A stretch of DNA of 64,000 bases from Mesorhizobium zhangyense (GTDB lineage Bacteria; Pseudomonadota; Alphaproteobacteria; Rhizobiales; Rhizobiaceae), in contig NZ_JAAKZG010000010.1 of the NCBI RefSeq assembly GCF_011045115.1, forward strand, positions 161,846 to 225,845, given 5' to 3'. Below, in pieces: positions 38,120-49,351 of the stretch. Made by a program: the position numbers and the translations under genes. The notes under the pieces are model-generated. The model searched no databases, was not told where the DNA came from, and saw only the letters and a list, made by a program, of their open reading frames with translations. The stretch's first letter is position 1. Each line of letters begins with the position of its first letter.

Positions 38120-38875
38120 TCAGGCGAGCTGACGATAGCGGTCGAAGACGTAACGTTTTGCGCTGCGAACGCAGTCTTCGAGGGGTTCGCCAAGCGCCAG
38201 ATGCGCGGCGATCGCGCTGGCGAGCATGCAGCCGGTCCCACGCATTTCTCCGGCCAGGCGAAGTGCGTCGAAGCGGATCTGGTTTTCACTGGGGCACAGC
38301 AGGATATCGGTTGAATTTGGCCCCGAGGAATGACCGCCCTTGATCAGGACGCCTTGCGAACCTGCATTGAGCAGCAAGCGGCCTTGATTGACGGCTTCCC
38401 CCTCATCTTTCGCCTGCGGCGTGCCGGCGAGAATGGCAAGCTCGGGCAAGTTCGGCGTGACGAGCCGGCAAAGCGGCATGAGGTCGGTTTTCATGGTGTC
38501 TATGGCTTCTTGCGCCAGAAGCAGACGTCCGGAGGAGGAAGCCAGAACAGGATCGAGAACCACCGGGACGGATGGGTGCTCCAACAATACGGAGGCGACG
38601 GCTTCGACGGTTCCCATCATGCCGAGCATTCCCACCTTGATTGCAGCGATTGTGTTGGACACCAGCGCGGCGCGCATCTGCGCAGCCACGAGATCGGGGG
38701 CAATGTATTCGATGTGGTCGACCGAGTGATGCATCTGGACGGTCACGGCGGTAACCGCAAGGCAGGTACGCAACCCGACCGCAGAAACCGCTTCAATATC
38801 GCGCGCGATGCCGGCGCCGCCTGAGGAATCGGAGCCGGCGACGATCAGGACATGCGGATCGCCTTTCAGCGCCAT
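38120..38875 (-). CDS. thiD: Hydroxymethylpyrimidine/phosphomethylpyrimidine kinase
   Basis: 251 aa. N-terminal VLIVAGSDSSGGAGIARDIE is the substrate-binding Gly-rich loop, followed by VTAVTVQMHHSVDHIEYI; GVLIKGGHSSG and AGEMRGTGCMLASAIAAHLA form the ATP/catalytic end with the catalytic Cys-region. It phosphorylates HMP and HMP-P in thiamine synthesis. The ATG at 38875 overlaps the end of thiE; an alternative ATG lies 21 bp upstream. Last gene of the thi operon. Confidence 0.95.
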   Translation of the reverse strand: MALKGDPHVLIVAGSDSSGGAGIARDIEAVSAVGLRTCLAVTAVTVQMHHSVDHIEYIAPDLVAAQMRAALVSNTIAAIKVGMLGMMGTVEAVASVLLEHPSVPVVLDPVLASSSGRLLLAQEAIDTMKTDLMPLCRLVTPNLPELAILAGTPQAKDEGEAVNQGRLLLNAGSQGVLIKGGHSSGPNSTDILLCPSENQIRFDALRLAGEMRGTGCMLASAIAAHLALGEPLEDCVRSAKRYVFDRYRQLA

Positions 38876-39471
38876 CGCGCGGTCGCCGCGATCCATTCGC
38901 GGGTGCGCGCCTCGGGATCAGAATTGCGCGTAATGTCGGTGACGACCGCGGCACTATCGGCGTCGTGAGCGAACGCCCCATCGATTCTCTCAATATTCAG
39001 GCCGCCGATAGCGACGAGTGGAAGGTCCCCAACGCGGGTCCTCCACTCGGCGATGCGGTCGAGCCCCTGCGGCGCCCATTTCATGGCTTTCAGGATCGTC
39101 GGATAGATCGGGCCGAGCGCGATATAGTCCGGGGCGGCGGCCAGCGCTGTTTCGAGTTCGATATTATCATGCGTACTCAGGCCGAGCCTGATGCCCGCTC
39201 GCCTGATAGCCGCAAGGTTGGCGGTGGCTAGATCTTCCTGCCCGAGATGGACGAAATCGCAGCCTTCCTCGATCGCCAATTGCCAGTAGTCGTTGACGAT
39301 GAGCTGGCAGTCGTGTTTTGCGCAGATGGTCCTGGCCGCGCGGACTTCGAGCCGCACGGCAGGCTCTTCCATGTCCTTTATGCGGAGCTGGACGAGTTTT
39401 ACGCCGAGCGGCACCAGCCGCTCGATCCAGCTGGCGCTGTCGACGATGAGATAGAAAGGATCGAGCTTCAC
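38866..39471 (-). CDS. thiE: Thiamine-phosphate synthase
   Basis: 201 aa TIM barrel. [13 protein letters not shown] supplies the phosphate/Mg contacts, [20 protein letters not shown] and LGQEDL follow, then [30 protein letters not shown] and [12 protein letters not shown]. It joins HMP-PP and thiazole phosphate. It begins at a GTG overlapping the thiG stop by 4 bp, which a longest-frame reading would miss. Confidence 0.94.
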   Translation of the reverse strand: MKLDPFYLIVDSASWIERLVPLGVKLVQLRIKDMEEPAVRLEVRAARTICAKHDCQLIVNDYWQLAIEEGCDFVHLGQEDLATANLAAIRRAGIRLGLSTHDNIELETALAAAPDYIALGPIYPTILKAMKWAPQGLDRIAEWRTRVGDLPLVAIGGLNIERIDGAFAHDADSAAVVTDITRNSDPEARTREWIAATARWR

Positions 39472-40241
39472 GAAAACACTGCCTTGCCAATGAGGGGGGT
39501 CGAAGGAACGGCCATGTCGCGCGGTTCGAGCATGCCGGCGAGGAATGCCGCGCGACCGGCCTCGATCGCCTTGGCGAAAGCGGTTGCCATGCCGATGGGA
39601 TCGCCTGCCTTGGCCACAGCCGTATTGAGAAGCACGGCGTCGAAACCGAGCTCCATGACGGCTGCCGCGTGAGATGGCCGGCCGATTCCGGCGTCGACGA
39701 TGAGCGGCGTATCGGGAAAGTGACCGCGCAGGCTGCGCAAGGCCTCGACATTTTGTGGCCCGCGCGCCGAGCCGATAGGCGCGCACCATGGCATCAGGAT
39801 TTTGCAGCCTGCTTCAAGCAGGCGCTCTGCTACTACGAGATCGTCCGTGGTGTAGGGAAATACTTGGAAGCCATCAGCGGCAAGGATACGCGCGGCTTCG
39901 ACCAGGCCAAAAACGTCCGGCTGCAGCGTGTCGTGATTGCCGATCACCTCAAGCTTGATCCAGTTGGTTGAAAAGACCTCGCGTGCCATTTTTGCGGTGG
40001 TGACGGCCTCCTTGACCGAATGGCAGCCGGCGGTGTTGGGCAGCACGCGCACGCCGAGCGACTGGATCAGCGACCAGAATTTTTCGCCCGTCCTGCCGCC
40101 TGCTGCTTCGCGCCGCAGTGAGACGGTGACGATTTCGGTCCGTGAGGCTTTGACTGCGTCGCCCAGTATCGCGGGCGAGGGGTAAAGCGCCGTGCCAAGC
40201 AGCAGGCGAGACGATATTTCGGTTCCGTAAAGGGACAGCAT
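39468..40241 (-). CDS. thiG: Thiazole synthase
   Basis: 257 aa. The Schiff-base Lys is in [31 protein letters not shown] and [20 protein letters not shown] are family signatures, and [20 protein letters not shown] follows. It builds the thiazole ring from deoxyxylulose phosphate, dehydroglycine and ThiS-thiocarboxylate. AAAGGAGGC overlapping the thiS stop serves as its ribosome binding site. Confidence 0.96.
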   Translation of the reverse strand: MLSLYGTEISSRLLLGTALYPSPAILGDAVKASRTEIVTVSLRREAAGGRTGEKFWSLIQSLGVRVLPNTAGCHSVKEAVTTAKMAREVFSTNWIKLEVIGNHDTLQPDVFGLVEAARILAADGFQVFPYTTDDLVVAERLLEAGCKILMPWCAPIGSARGPQNVEALRSLRGHFPDTPLIVDAGIGRPSHAAAVMELGFDAVLLNTAVAKAGDPIGMATAFAKAIEAGRAAFLAGMLEPRDMAVPSTPLIGKAVFS

Positions 40242-40244
40242 CGC

Positions 40245-40425
40245 TCAGCCTCCTTTCATAGGCGAAAGGATTTCTATGTGGTCGCCATCCGCCAGCCGGC
40301 AAAGTTGTCGTTCCGCTACCGGAACGACTTCGCCGTTACGGGCCGTCGCCAGCCAGTTCCCCGCGTAGTCGAGTTCAGCCATCAGTGCTGCCAGAGTGTC
40401 GGCTGCCACCTCCTGCACCTCGCCA

Positions 40426-40442
<17 letters not shown>
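40245..40442 (-). CDS. thiS: Sulfur carrier protein ThiS
   Basis: 65 aa, beta-grasp. It starts MKLVINGEVQEV and ends SPMKGG; the terminal Gly-Gly is the site of thiocarboxylation. It hands sulfur to ThiG. Its start lies inside the end of thiO (17-bp overlap). A small gene, easily missed. Confidence 0.95.
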
Positions 40443-43355
<2,913 letters not shown>

Positions 43356-43375
43356 CTACGACCCGCGAAGCTTCC

Positions 43376-43473
43376 GCACCGTCCCTACGCCAGTATGAAC
43401 TGGATCAGGTTCAACGGGTCACTGCGCTGCGAAAGCCAGCAGTATCTCAGCCCCTTGTCGGGACTCCCCTGGT
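43376..43473 (-). promoter_or_regulatory. TPP riboswitch (THI element)
   Basis: Read on the minus strand, the conserved blocks occur in order: AGGGGAGTCC, GGGGCTGAGATACTG, GACCCGTTGAACCTGATC, CAGTTCATACTGGCGTAGGGA-type (GCGTAGGGA). These are the P1/P2/P4 core segments of the TPP-sensing aptamer. It lies about 130 bp upstream of thiC, so it controls the whole thi operon by repression at high TPP. Confidence 0.96.
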
Positions 43474-43659
43474 GAGGCTCAAGGGTGGATGAATGTGCCG
43501 GGAGTTGTCAACCGTTGAATTGCTCTGAATTGTGCAGTTCTTCCGACGATCCGGATTTCCCGGCTGGCGCGCTGACTGGAACAAGGCGGCTTTTCAGCTT
43601 TCGAAGTGCCCGCTCATCGAGGCCCTTGCCCGCAAGATAGCGGAATGTGCCACCATGGT

Positions 43660-43833
43660 GCACTGTTCGACACGGCGGCTCGCTATCGCGATGCCATCGA
43701 TCAATGCCGGGAGCCGATCGCGACTGTAATGACTGCCATCGCCGAGGCTGACGAGGGCATCGTGCTCCTGCATTGCAGTGCGGGCAAAGACCGGACCGGC
43801 AGCATCGCGGCCCTATTGCTGTCGCTCGCGGGG
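43660..43833 (+). pseudogene. Protein tyrosine/serine phosphatase fragment
   Basis: The readable core ends in VLLHCSAGKDRTGSIAALLL, the C-x5-R phosphatase P-loop, preceded by FDTAARYRDAIDQCREPIAT. Both ends of the gene are missing: no start upstream, and similarity ends abruptly at 43833 where another gene fragment in the opposite orientation begins. Confidence 0.75.
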
Positions 43834-43837
43834 TCGA

Positions 43838-43984
43838 CAAAATGTCATTTTCCGGCTTTAGCGAGGAGGTGACCATCCAGTAGACCGGGAAGATCGCAAT
43901 CACGACGAGAGGGATCATTGTTCCATGGACGGCGATCGACCCGACGGAAATCGTCCGGCGAGCGGTTGTTTGCCGAGAAACGTC
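43838..43984 (-). pseudogene. Sugar ABC transporter permease (MalG type), N-terminal fragment
   Basis: On the minus strand the text ISVGSIAVHGTMIPLVVIAI, then FPVYWMVTSSLKPENDIL, is the first membrane helix and following loop of a MalG-family permease. It stops after about 49 codons, exactly against the phosphatase fragment. No ribosome binding site or start was found. Confidence 0.7.
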
Positions 43985-44082
43985 TAGGCGAGTAGCACTG
44001 CTGCTGCCGATAATCTCTCTGTAGTATGGGACCCAATCTGGCCGAGGACCGCCAATGATCTTCTTTTGAAATCCTTGCGGTC

Positions 44083-44308
44083 GATGTGATCTCGGTATAA
44101 CATTCACGCAACTCAGGCATGACCCCACCGCTCCACTCGATCATTTCCAGGCTCCACCTGAAACAGCTGCGGCTCCTGGTCGCGCTGGGCGAGCACGGCT
44201 CGCTCCTGAAGGCCTCGCAGCAGGTCGCGTTGACGCAACCGGGCGCGAGCAAGGCATTGCAGGAAATCGAGACGACCTTCGGCACGCCGCTGTTCGTTCG
44301 CACCAACC
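44083..44308. repeat. 226-bp direct repeat, copy 1 (LysR 5' end)
   Basis: From GATGTGATCTCGGTATAAC through CGCACCAACC this segment recurs at 47573-47798 with about a dozen differences, including two compensating single-base shifts. It covers the promoter-proximal sequence and first ~63 codons of the LysR gene. Confidence 0.9.
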
Positions 44309-45045
44309 GGGGCCTTGAGCCCAATGCCGTCGGCCATTGCGTGATCCGCTATGCGCGCTTGATCCAGACGGATCTCGCGCATCTGCGCGACGAGATCGTC
44401 GGAATCATGCGTGGCCAGGGCGGACGGGTGGCGGCCGGCGTCATCATGGGCGCGGTGCCGCTGCTCACCGATGCCATCTCCGCGCTCGTTGCGCGGCAGG
44501 CCGACTTGTCCGTCGAGATCGTCGAGGACACCAGCGCCGCCCTGCTGGCTCAGCTCGACGCCGGCCGGCTCGACCTGGCGATCTGCCGCACGACCATCAG
44601 CCAGGCGCCGCAGGTCTACGACAGCGTGAAGCTCCAGGATGAAACGCTCGCGGTGATCGCGAACGTCGGCCATCCGCTGCGGCATGCGAAGAAGCTCACC
44701 CTGCAGGAGCTGGCGCCATACCGATGGGTGGTATACCGCGCGAACATGCCGATGCGTCTCTCGCTCGAACGCGAATACCGCGATTGCGGGATCCGGTTCC
44801 CGCAGCACCTGCTCGAGACGACCTCCGCTTTTGCGACGCTGGCGCTGCTCCAGGCCAACCCGTCCTTCGTGGCCCTGGTGTCGATCGAAGTCGCACAGTT
44901 CTTCGCGCACCGGCAGATGACGCGCATCCTGCCGCTGGCCCTGGCGTCGCGAAGCGAAGCCTATGAGCTCGTCACTCGCAAGGGCACGCGGGTCCCGCCC
45001 GCCGCCAAACTGCTGATCGACGAATTGGTCCATCGCCAGTCCTGA
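44119..45045 (+). CDS. LysR-family transcriptional regulator
   Basis: 308 aa. The HTH spans about residues 10-65 (HLKQLRLLVALGEHGSLLKA, ALTQPGASKALQEIETTFGT). The effector domain (GRVAAGVIMGAVPLLTDAIS, VEIVEDTSAALLAQLDAGRL) matches the GalR/GbpR-like or CbL-type LysR subgroup that regulates sugar or aromatic catabolism. It is intact and reads through to a normal C-terminus. Its 5' end is duplicated 3.5 kb downstream, and a decayed relative lies at 53986. It is followed by an alcohol-dehydrogenase fragment, its former target perhaps. Confidence 0.88.
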   Translation: MTPPLHSIISRLHLKQLRLLVALGEHGSLLKASQQVALTQPGASKALQEIETTFGTPLFVRTNRGLEPNAVGHCVIRYARLIQTDLAHLRDEIVGIMRGQGGRVAAGVIMGAVPLLTDAISALVARQADLSVEIVEDTSAALLAQLDAGRLDLAICRTTISQAPQVYDSVKLQDETLAVIANVGHPLRHAKKLTLQELAPYRWVVYRANMPMRLSLEREYRDCGIRFPQHLLETTSAFATLALLQANPSFVALVSIEVAQFFAHRQMTRILPLALASRSEAYELVTRKGTRVPPAAKLLIDELVHRQS

Positions 45046-45119
45046 GCATCAGGTCGGCGCGACGGCGCCGGTCAGCGCTGTATCGGCCAGGGCGTCGCCG
45101 TCTGCGCGACACACGACGG

Positions 45120-45610
45120 CCCGCTGTAAGCTGTGATCGAAGGCGGGGCCGATCGCATCACCTCCCGCACGGCCCCCGTCATCGCCGTCCCGACGACCGC
45201 CGGCACCGGCAGCGAAGTGGGCTGGGGCGCGATCCTCATCCTCGACGATGGCCGCAAGGTCGGCGTGATATCGCCCTTCGTCGTGCCCAAGGTCGCGATC
45301 TGCGACCCGGCACTGACCCTGGGCCTGCCGCCGGCGCTGACGGCGGCCACGGGGATGGATGGATGCCATCGCACATTGCATCGAGACCTTCCTGTCGCCC
45401 GCCTTCAATCCGCCTGCGGACGGCATCGCGCTCGATGGGCTGCGGCGCGCCTGGCGCCACATTGGGCGCGCAACGCGCCAGCCCGGCGACCGCGACGCGC
45501 GGCTGAACGTGATGAGCGCATCGATGCAAGGCGCGCTGGCGTTCCGAAGGGGCTCGGGTGCGTGCAGCCTGAGCCACTCGCTCGCGGCATCGATCCGCCG
45601 GTGCTGGAAT
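45120..45610 (+). pseudogene. Iron-containing alcohol dehydrogenase, middle fragment
   Basis: IEGGADRITSRTAPVIAVPT and TAGTGSEVGWGAILILDDGR are the NAD-binding part of group III alcohol dehydrogenases; VPKVAICDPALTLGLPPALT follows. At about 45359 an extra GGAT shifts the frame, and the text resumes as MDAIAHCIETFLSPAFNPPA with the metal-binding His, then breaks off after SLSHSLA. N-terminus and C-terminus are missing. Confidence 0.85.
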
Positions 45611-45691
45611 CGTTGGCCTCGGGTCCGAGAAACAGATAGTCCCGCCGGACCGAGAGGCCTGGCGAGACTATTGTTGAGTGCTGTAGTCCTG

Positions 45692-47428
45692 CTAAAGCGA
45701 ACGGACGGCTGCGTGCCTTCCTGCGATGATGCCCTGAGAGAGAGCCCGCCCGTTCCCGTGCTGACTGAATCCGCCAGCAGCTTCGCCGGCGCAATAGAGG
45801 CCGGGAATTACCTGACCGGCAAAGTCGAGGACCTGGCTTGAGCCGTTGATGCGCAGACCGGACCGGGCGTCGTGGATAACCGGCGTCGACCAGGCAGCAT
45901 AGAAGGGCGCCTTCTGGATCTTGTATTGCGGTGTCGGTTTGCCGAAGTCGGTGTCGACACCCCCAACAAAGCTGTTGTACCGCGCCACCGTCTCGACCAG
46001 GTTGCTTGGCGGCATGGGAACCCGCTGATGCTGCATGACGATCTTCTGTGCGAGTTCCTCCAGTGTATTTGCCTGGAAGAAGAAGCCGTCAGGATCGACG
46101 AAGGGTGGCGCCACAGTCCATCTCTGGCGGGCGACGGCATCTGCGTCGAATATGGCCCAGATCGGGCCACCGCCATTTTTGCCGTCGCCGATTCCAGCCA
46201 AAGCGGCGTTGATCCAGTTTTGTGGGTTGTACGTGATGTTCTTGGCGTTCAGGTAGCTGCCCTGAGTGTACGGGTTGACCGAGCGAGAGCTGTTCGTCGG
46301 GAATTGCCCCCCCGTTTCGTCGAAGAACCGCTTCCCAAGCATGTTGACATGTATGACGTTCTGGTTGTTGACGCTGGCCAGTCCCGAAGCCTTCGCAAGG
46401 TGGAAGACCGGGCTTTGGGGCCCCCACTGCAGGAACGAGTAGTTGTACCGCGTTCCGATGGCGGTTGGCTTGGTGATGTTGGTGCCGAACTCTGCAGTCT
46501 GGTTGTACGTGCCCGCGAGGGACGCGCCGACATTCAGCCCTGCGATGATGCCACTGGCGTCCTGGAAGGAATAGGGCTCGCCAGCGACGCCGCAGTACTC
46601 CGCGGTGAGCCGTGGGTCGAACTGCCGGCGGTATTCCACATTGCCGTTTCCGCCGCCGCTCGCGATGATGACGCCCTTGCGTGCCTGAATGTTAACCAGG
46701 CGGCCTTGATTAGAGGCGACGACTCCGACCACGCCCGCTTTCGTCCGGAGCAGCGACTCCAAACGGTAGTTCAGCAGGATCTTCACGCCACGCGCCTTTG
46801 CCGCAGCCTCCAGCGGATATATGAAGCCCGGCCCTTGAGACGTCGTGCGCTGCTGGTTCGCGGCTACCGGCAAGCCGGTCCGGACCGAGGCGTAGTTCAT
46901 GATCGCCGTATGCATCATACGGTTGACCGAGTTGCCGACTTCATTGCCGCCGACGTTGTCGGGCCTCTGTGTCGTCCACACGACGCCATGGCGGACCAAA
47001 AAGTTGTACATGTCGACGTTGACGTCGGCAAATGCCCGGATCAGCTCGCGATCGTTATAGCGGTAGCTCGGAAAGCCGTTCGATAGGGTGAGGGACCAGT
47101 CGGTAAGATCGCCATACAGGAGATCTGGCGAGTCCACGATGCCGTTTGCCAGCTGGGCAGGGGTTCCACCTCCCAGGGGAATGTTGCCTGAGCTGACGAT
47201 GCCACGTCCCCCGATGTGCGGTTGCGACTCGAGGACAATAACCGACGCGCCTGCCTCTGCGGCAGCGACTGCGGCGCCGAGGCCCGCCGAGCCGCAACCC
47301 ACAACGACGATATCGGCTACACGCGGGTCCGCGGCATTGGCAATGCTCGGCTGCAAAATGCTGCTGGCCACCCCTGCGGCGGCGATTCCGGCACCTGCCT
47401 TCAACAATGAGCGTCGGGTGACTGTCAT
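45692..47428 (-). CDS. Tat-exported FAD-dependent oxidoreductase (fumarate reductase/3-ketosteroid dehydrogenase-like)
   Basis: 578 aa. The N-terminus VTRRSLLKAGAGIAAAGVAS is a twin-arginine signal ending near ANA. FAD binding: IVVVGCGSAGLGAAVAAAEA and VLESQPHIGGRGIVSSGNIP. The central and C-terminal parts include GVIIASGGGNGNVEYRRQF and GLYCAGEAAGGFSQHGNGRA (the usual C-terminal FAD loop), then LSQGIIAGRHAA. The family dehydrogenates or reduces alpha,beta C-C bonds of acids or steroids; a periplasmic location needs a quinone or cytochrome partner, and none is adjacent. AGGAGGAG precedes the ATG. It is an intact gene surrounded by broken ones. Confidence 0.85.
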   Translation of the reverse strand: MTVTRRSLLKAGAGIAAAGVASSILQPSIANAADPRVADIVVVGCGSAGLGAAVAAAEAGASVIVLESQPHIGGRGIVSSGNIPLGGGTPAQLANGIVDSPDLLYGDLTDWSLTLSNGFPSYRYNDRELIRAFADVNVDMYNFLVRHGVVWTTQRPDNVGGNEVGNSVNRMMHTAIMNYASVRTGLPVAANQQRTTSQGPGFIYPLEAAAKARGVKILLNYRLESLLRTKAGVVGVVASNQGRLVNIQARKGVIIASGGGNGNVEYRRQFDPRLTAEYCGVAGEPYSFQDASGIIAGLNVGASLAGTYNQTAEFGTNITKPTAIGTRYNYSFLQWGPQSPVFHLAKASGLASVNNQNVIHVNMLGKRFFDETGGQFPTNSSRSVNPYTQGSYLNAKNITYNPQNWINAALAGIGDGKNGGGPIWAIFDADAVARQRWTVAPPFVDPDGFFFQANTLEELAQKIVMQHQRVPMPPSNLVETVARYNSFVGGVDTDFGKPTPQYKIQKAPFYAAWSTPVIHDARSGLRINGSSQVLDFAGQVIPGLYCAGEAAGGFSQHGNGRALSQGIIAGRHAAVRSL

Positions 47429-47572
47429 TACGTTCTCCTCCTGATATTTTTAGACCAGCGCATTCTGGCTTGTGTGGATCTGGGCCTGAACAGCAAAACT
47501 CATTAATCATGATCGCCGTAGAGACTTGGCCGACCGCACTATTGCAGCATTCGCTCGGGCGACAACTGAGAA

Positions 47573-47798
47573 GATGTGATCTCGGTATAACGTTTACGCA
47601 ACCCAGGCATGGCCCCACCGCTCCACCCGATCATTTCCAGGCTCCACCTGAAACAGCTGCGGCTCCTAGGCGCGCTGGCGAGCACGGGCTCGCTCCGGAA
47701 GGCCTCGCAGCAGGTCGCGTTGACGCAACCGGGCGCGAGTAAGGCATTGCAGGAAATCGAGACGACCTTCGGCACGCCACTGTTCGTTCGCACCAACC
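47573..47798. repeat. 226-bp direct repeat, copy 2
   Basis: Second copy of 44083-44308. The match ends exactly where the opposing alcohol-dehydrogenase fragment starts. Confidence 0.9.
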
Positions 47799-47818
47799 CT
47801 GCCGCGACGATGCCATGA
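47609..47818 (+). pseudogene. Truncated LysR 5' end (duplicate of the 44119 gene)
   Basis: The first ~63 codons repeat the LysR gene at 44119 (HLKQLRLLGALASTGSLRKA, ALTQPGASKALQEIETTFGT), then the frame runs into unrelated sequence and a stop. Only the HTH remains. It could still be translated into a 69-aa DNA-binding peptide, but this is more simply a pseudogene. Confidence 0.85.
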
Positions 47819-47946
47819 TCGGAAACCAGCAGCGGCCTGCGTATCTGCAACCGCGCCAGACGGCCGGGAAGCTCGACAATGCTTCCCGGCCCGAACTCGG
47901 CATCGGTAAGATAGACTATTGAAGACAAGATCCACCTGCTGGCCAC
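47800..47946 (-). pseudogene. Iron-containing alcohol dehydrogenase, N-terminal fragment
   Basis: Starting at a GTG (47946), the text VYLTDAEFGPGSIVELPGRL then ARLQIRRPLLVSDHGIVAAG is the N-terminal Rossmann part of an iron-type alcohol dehydrogenase, cut after about 49 codons by the duplicated LysR segment. It begins 18 bp after the AraD1-like gene in the same direction, so the two once formed an operon. The middle part of such a gene lies at 45120-45610 in the other orientation. Confidence 0.75.
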
Positions 47947-47964
47947 AGGTGAGAAATTACCCGA

Positions 47965-48963
47965 TTAAAGAGAAGCGACGGCTCCCATCGTGAAGCGGGT
48001 GGAGGTCCGCCGGATGGCATTGACGAGCGGCTTGCCGAATTCGGGAATTTCGATCTCGAAAACATCTCCCTCCTCGGTCGCAATCCCGTCGCCGAAGGAA
48101 GCAACAGACGTCCCGAGGAACTGGACATGCACATAGCCAGGCCGGTGGAACTGGTCGTATTTGAAATGGTGATATTCGAGGTTGGCGATCGAATGAGACA
48201 TGTTGTCCTCGCCTGTGGGGAAGGATTTTTCCCAGATCACTTCCGCGTTTCGGCGAATGCGAACCACGCCTTCGACATGGGCGGGAAGGTCGCCCAGCCG
48301 CAGTTCGGGTCCGAATGCGGAATGACGCAACTTGGAATGGGCGAGATAGAGATAATTCTGCTTCTCCATCAAGTGGTCCGTGGCTTCGTTACCAACAGCA
48401 AAGCCCACACGATAGGGGAGGCCATCGTCGCCGATCACGTAAAGCCCAACCACCTCGGGCTCTTCGCCCATATCGTGAGCATACTGGGGCACCGGCAGGT
48501 CCTCACCAGGACGCACCACGGTGGACCCGTCGCCCTTGTAGAACCACTCTGGCTGAACACCAGGTTTGCCATCGGCAGGCTTGCCACCTTCGACGCCCCA
48601 TTTGAACATCTTCATGGAGTCGTTGAGATCGGCTTCCGCCGCCGTCGTTGCGGTCTGATGCATCTTCGAACGGGAGGCAGCGCTGCCGGTATGGGTGAGG
48701 CCCGTCCCCGCGATGATGCAATGGGCCGGATCGGGATGATCGAGCGGAGGCAGCACCCGCCCCTCGTCCAGCAGGGCCTGGTAGGAATGCGCCTTGCCGG
48801 TTCCCAGTTCGCTCACGAGTTCGGCGATCTTCTTACCTTGGCGAATGGCTTCAAGCGCCAGTTCACGCGTGGTCAAATAGACGTTGAGTTCCTTGATCTC
48901 GTCGCCGGAGACGATACCGACCGCTCGTGCTCGGTTATCGGTTTCAAATTGAATCAGATGCAT
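47965..48963 (-). CDS. AraD1/GguC family protein (fumarylacetoacetate-hydrolase fold)
   Basis: 332 aa. It opens MHLIQFETDNRARAVGIVSG, has CIIAGTGLTHTGSAASRSKM and EPEVVGLYVIGDDGLPYRVG with the acidic metal ligands of the FAH fold, and ends with FLGTSVASFGDGIATEEGDV and FEIEIPEFGKPLVN. Members of this group include 2-keto-3-deoxy-L-arabonate dehydratase and GguC, so a sugar-acid role is plausible. GGAG lies 5 nt before the ATG at 48963. It stands without an intact pathway beside it. Confidence 0.85.
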   Translation of the reverse strand: MHLIQFETDNRARAVGIVSGDEIKELNVYLTTRELALEAIRQGKKIAELVSELGTGKAHSYQALLDEGRVLPPLDHPDPAHCIIAGTGLTHTGSAASRSKMHQTATTAAEADLNDSMKMFKWGVEGGKPADGKPGVQPEWFYKGDGSTVVRPGEDLPVPQYAHDMGEEPEVVGLYVIGDDGLPYRVGFAVGNEATDHLMEKQNYLYLAHSKLRHSAFGPELRLGDLPAHVEGVVRIRRNAEVIWEKSFPTGEDNMSHSIANLEYHHFKYDQFHRPGYVHVQFLGTSVASFGDGIATEEGDVFEIEIPEFGKPLVNAIRRTSTRFTMGAVASL

Positions 48964-49351
48964 AATCACTCCATCATCTGGAAGGGCGGCCGGACAATCG
49001 CGCCAGGACCGACGGGTTTCGGCGACGAGCGCCGCCATGGGTGATCCGGAGCGCGGTGCTCCCGTTGTTTCGCTTGGAAAGGCTCACCTCATCGAGTCCG
49101 ACCATAGCCAATGAGGGTGTCCGGATATAATGAAGAACTCTGATACTGCTATCACCAATAAGAATAGACGATGGTACTAACCTGGGCACCATTTTCCTTT
49201 CCCATAGCTTCTCACAGTGTCCCACTAGTCAAATAAATCAACGAGTTAGCCGACTCTGGCAGCTCATGGCTACCCATCGCATACCGTTGCAACGCATCAG
49301 TTTGTGGGTAACGATCTCGGCATTACCCATACCCCAGGAGGTCCGTTACCC
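48964..49351. other. Spacer between AraD1-like gene and integrase remnant
   Basis: No gene is visible. Just before the integrase, GGGTAAC (49305-49311) and GTTACCC (49345-49351) form an inverted pair spanning 47 bp. I could not find a tRNA 3' end that would mark an attachment site. Confidence 0.45.

Noticed and set aside
43384..43470. Possible tRNA-like fold upstream of thiC
   Set aside because: The conserved blocks are those of the TPP aptamer, in the correct order and place.
47609..47818. 69-aa LysR-like peptide as a functional small regulator
   Set aside because: It is an exact truncation of a duplicated segment and ends in unrelated sequence, so a pseudogene is the simpler reading.
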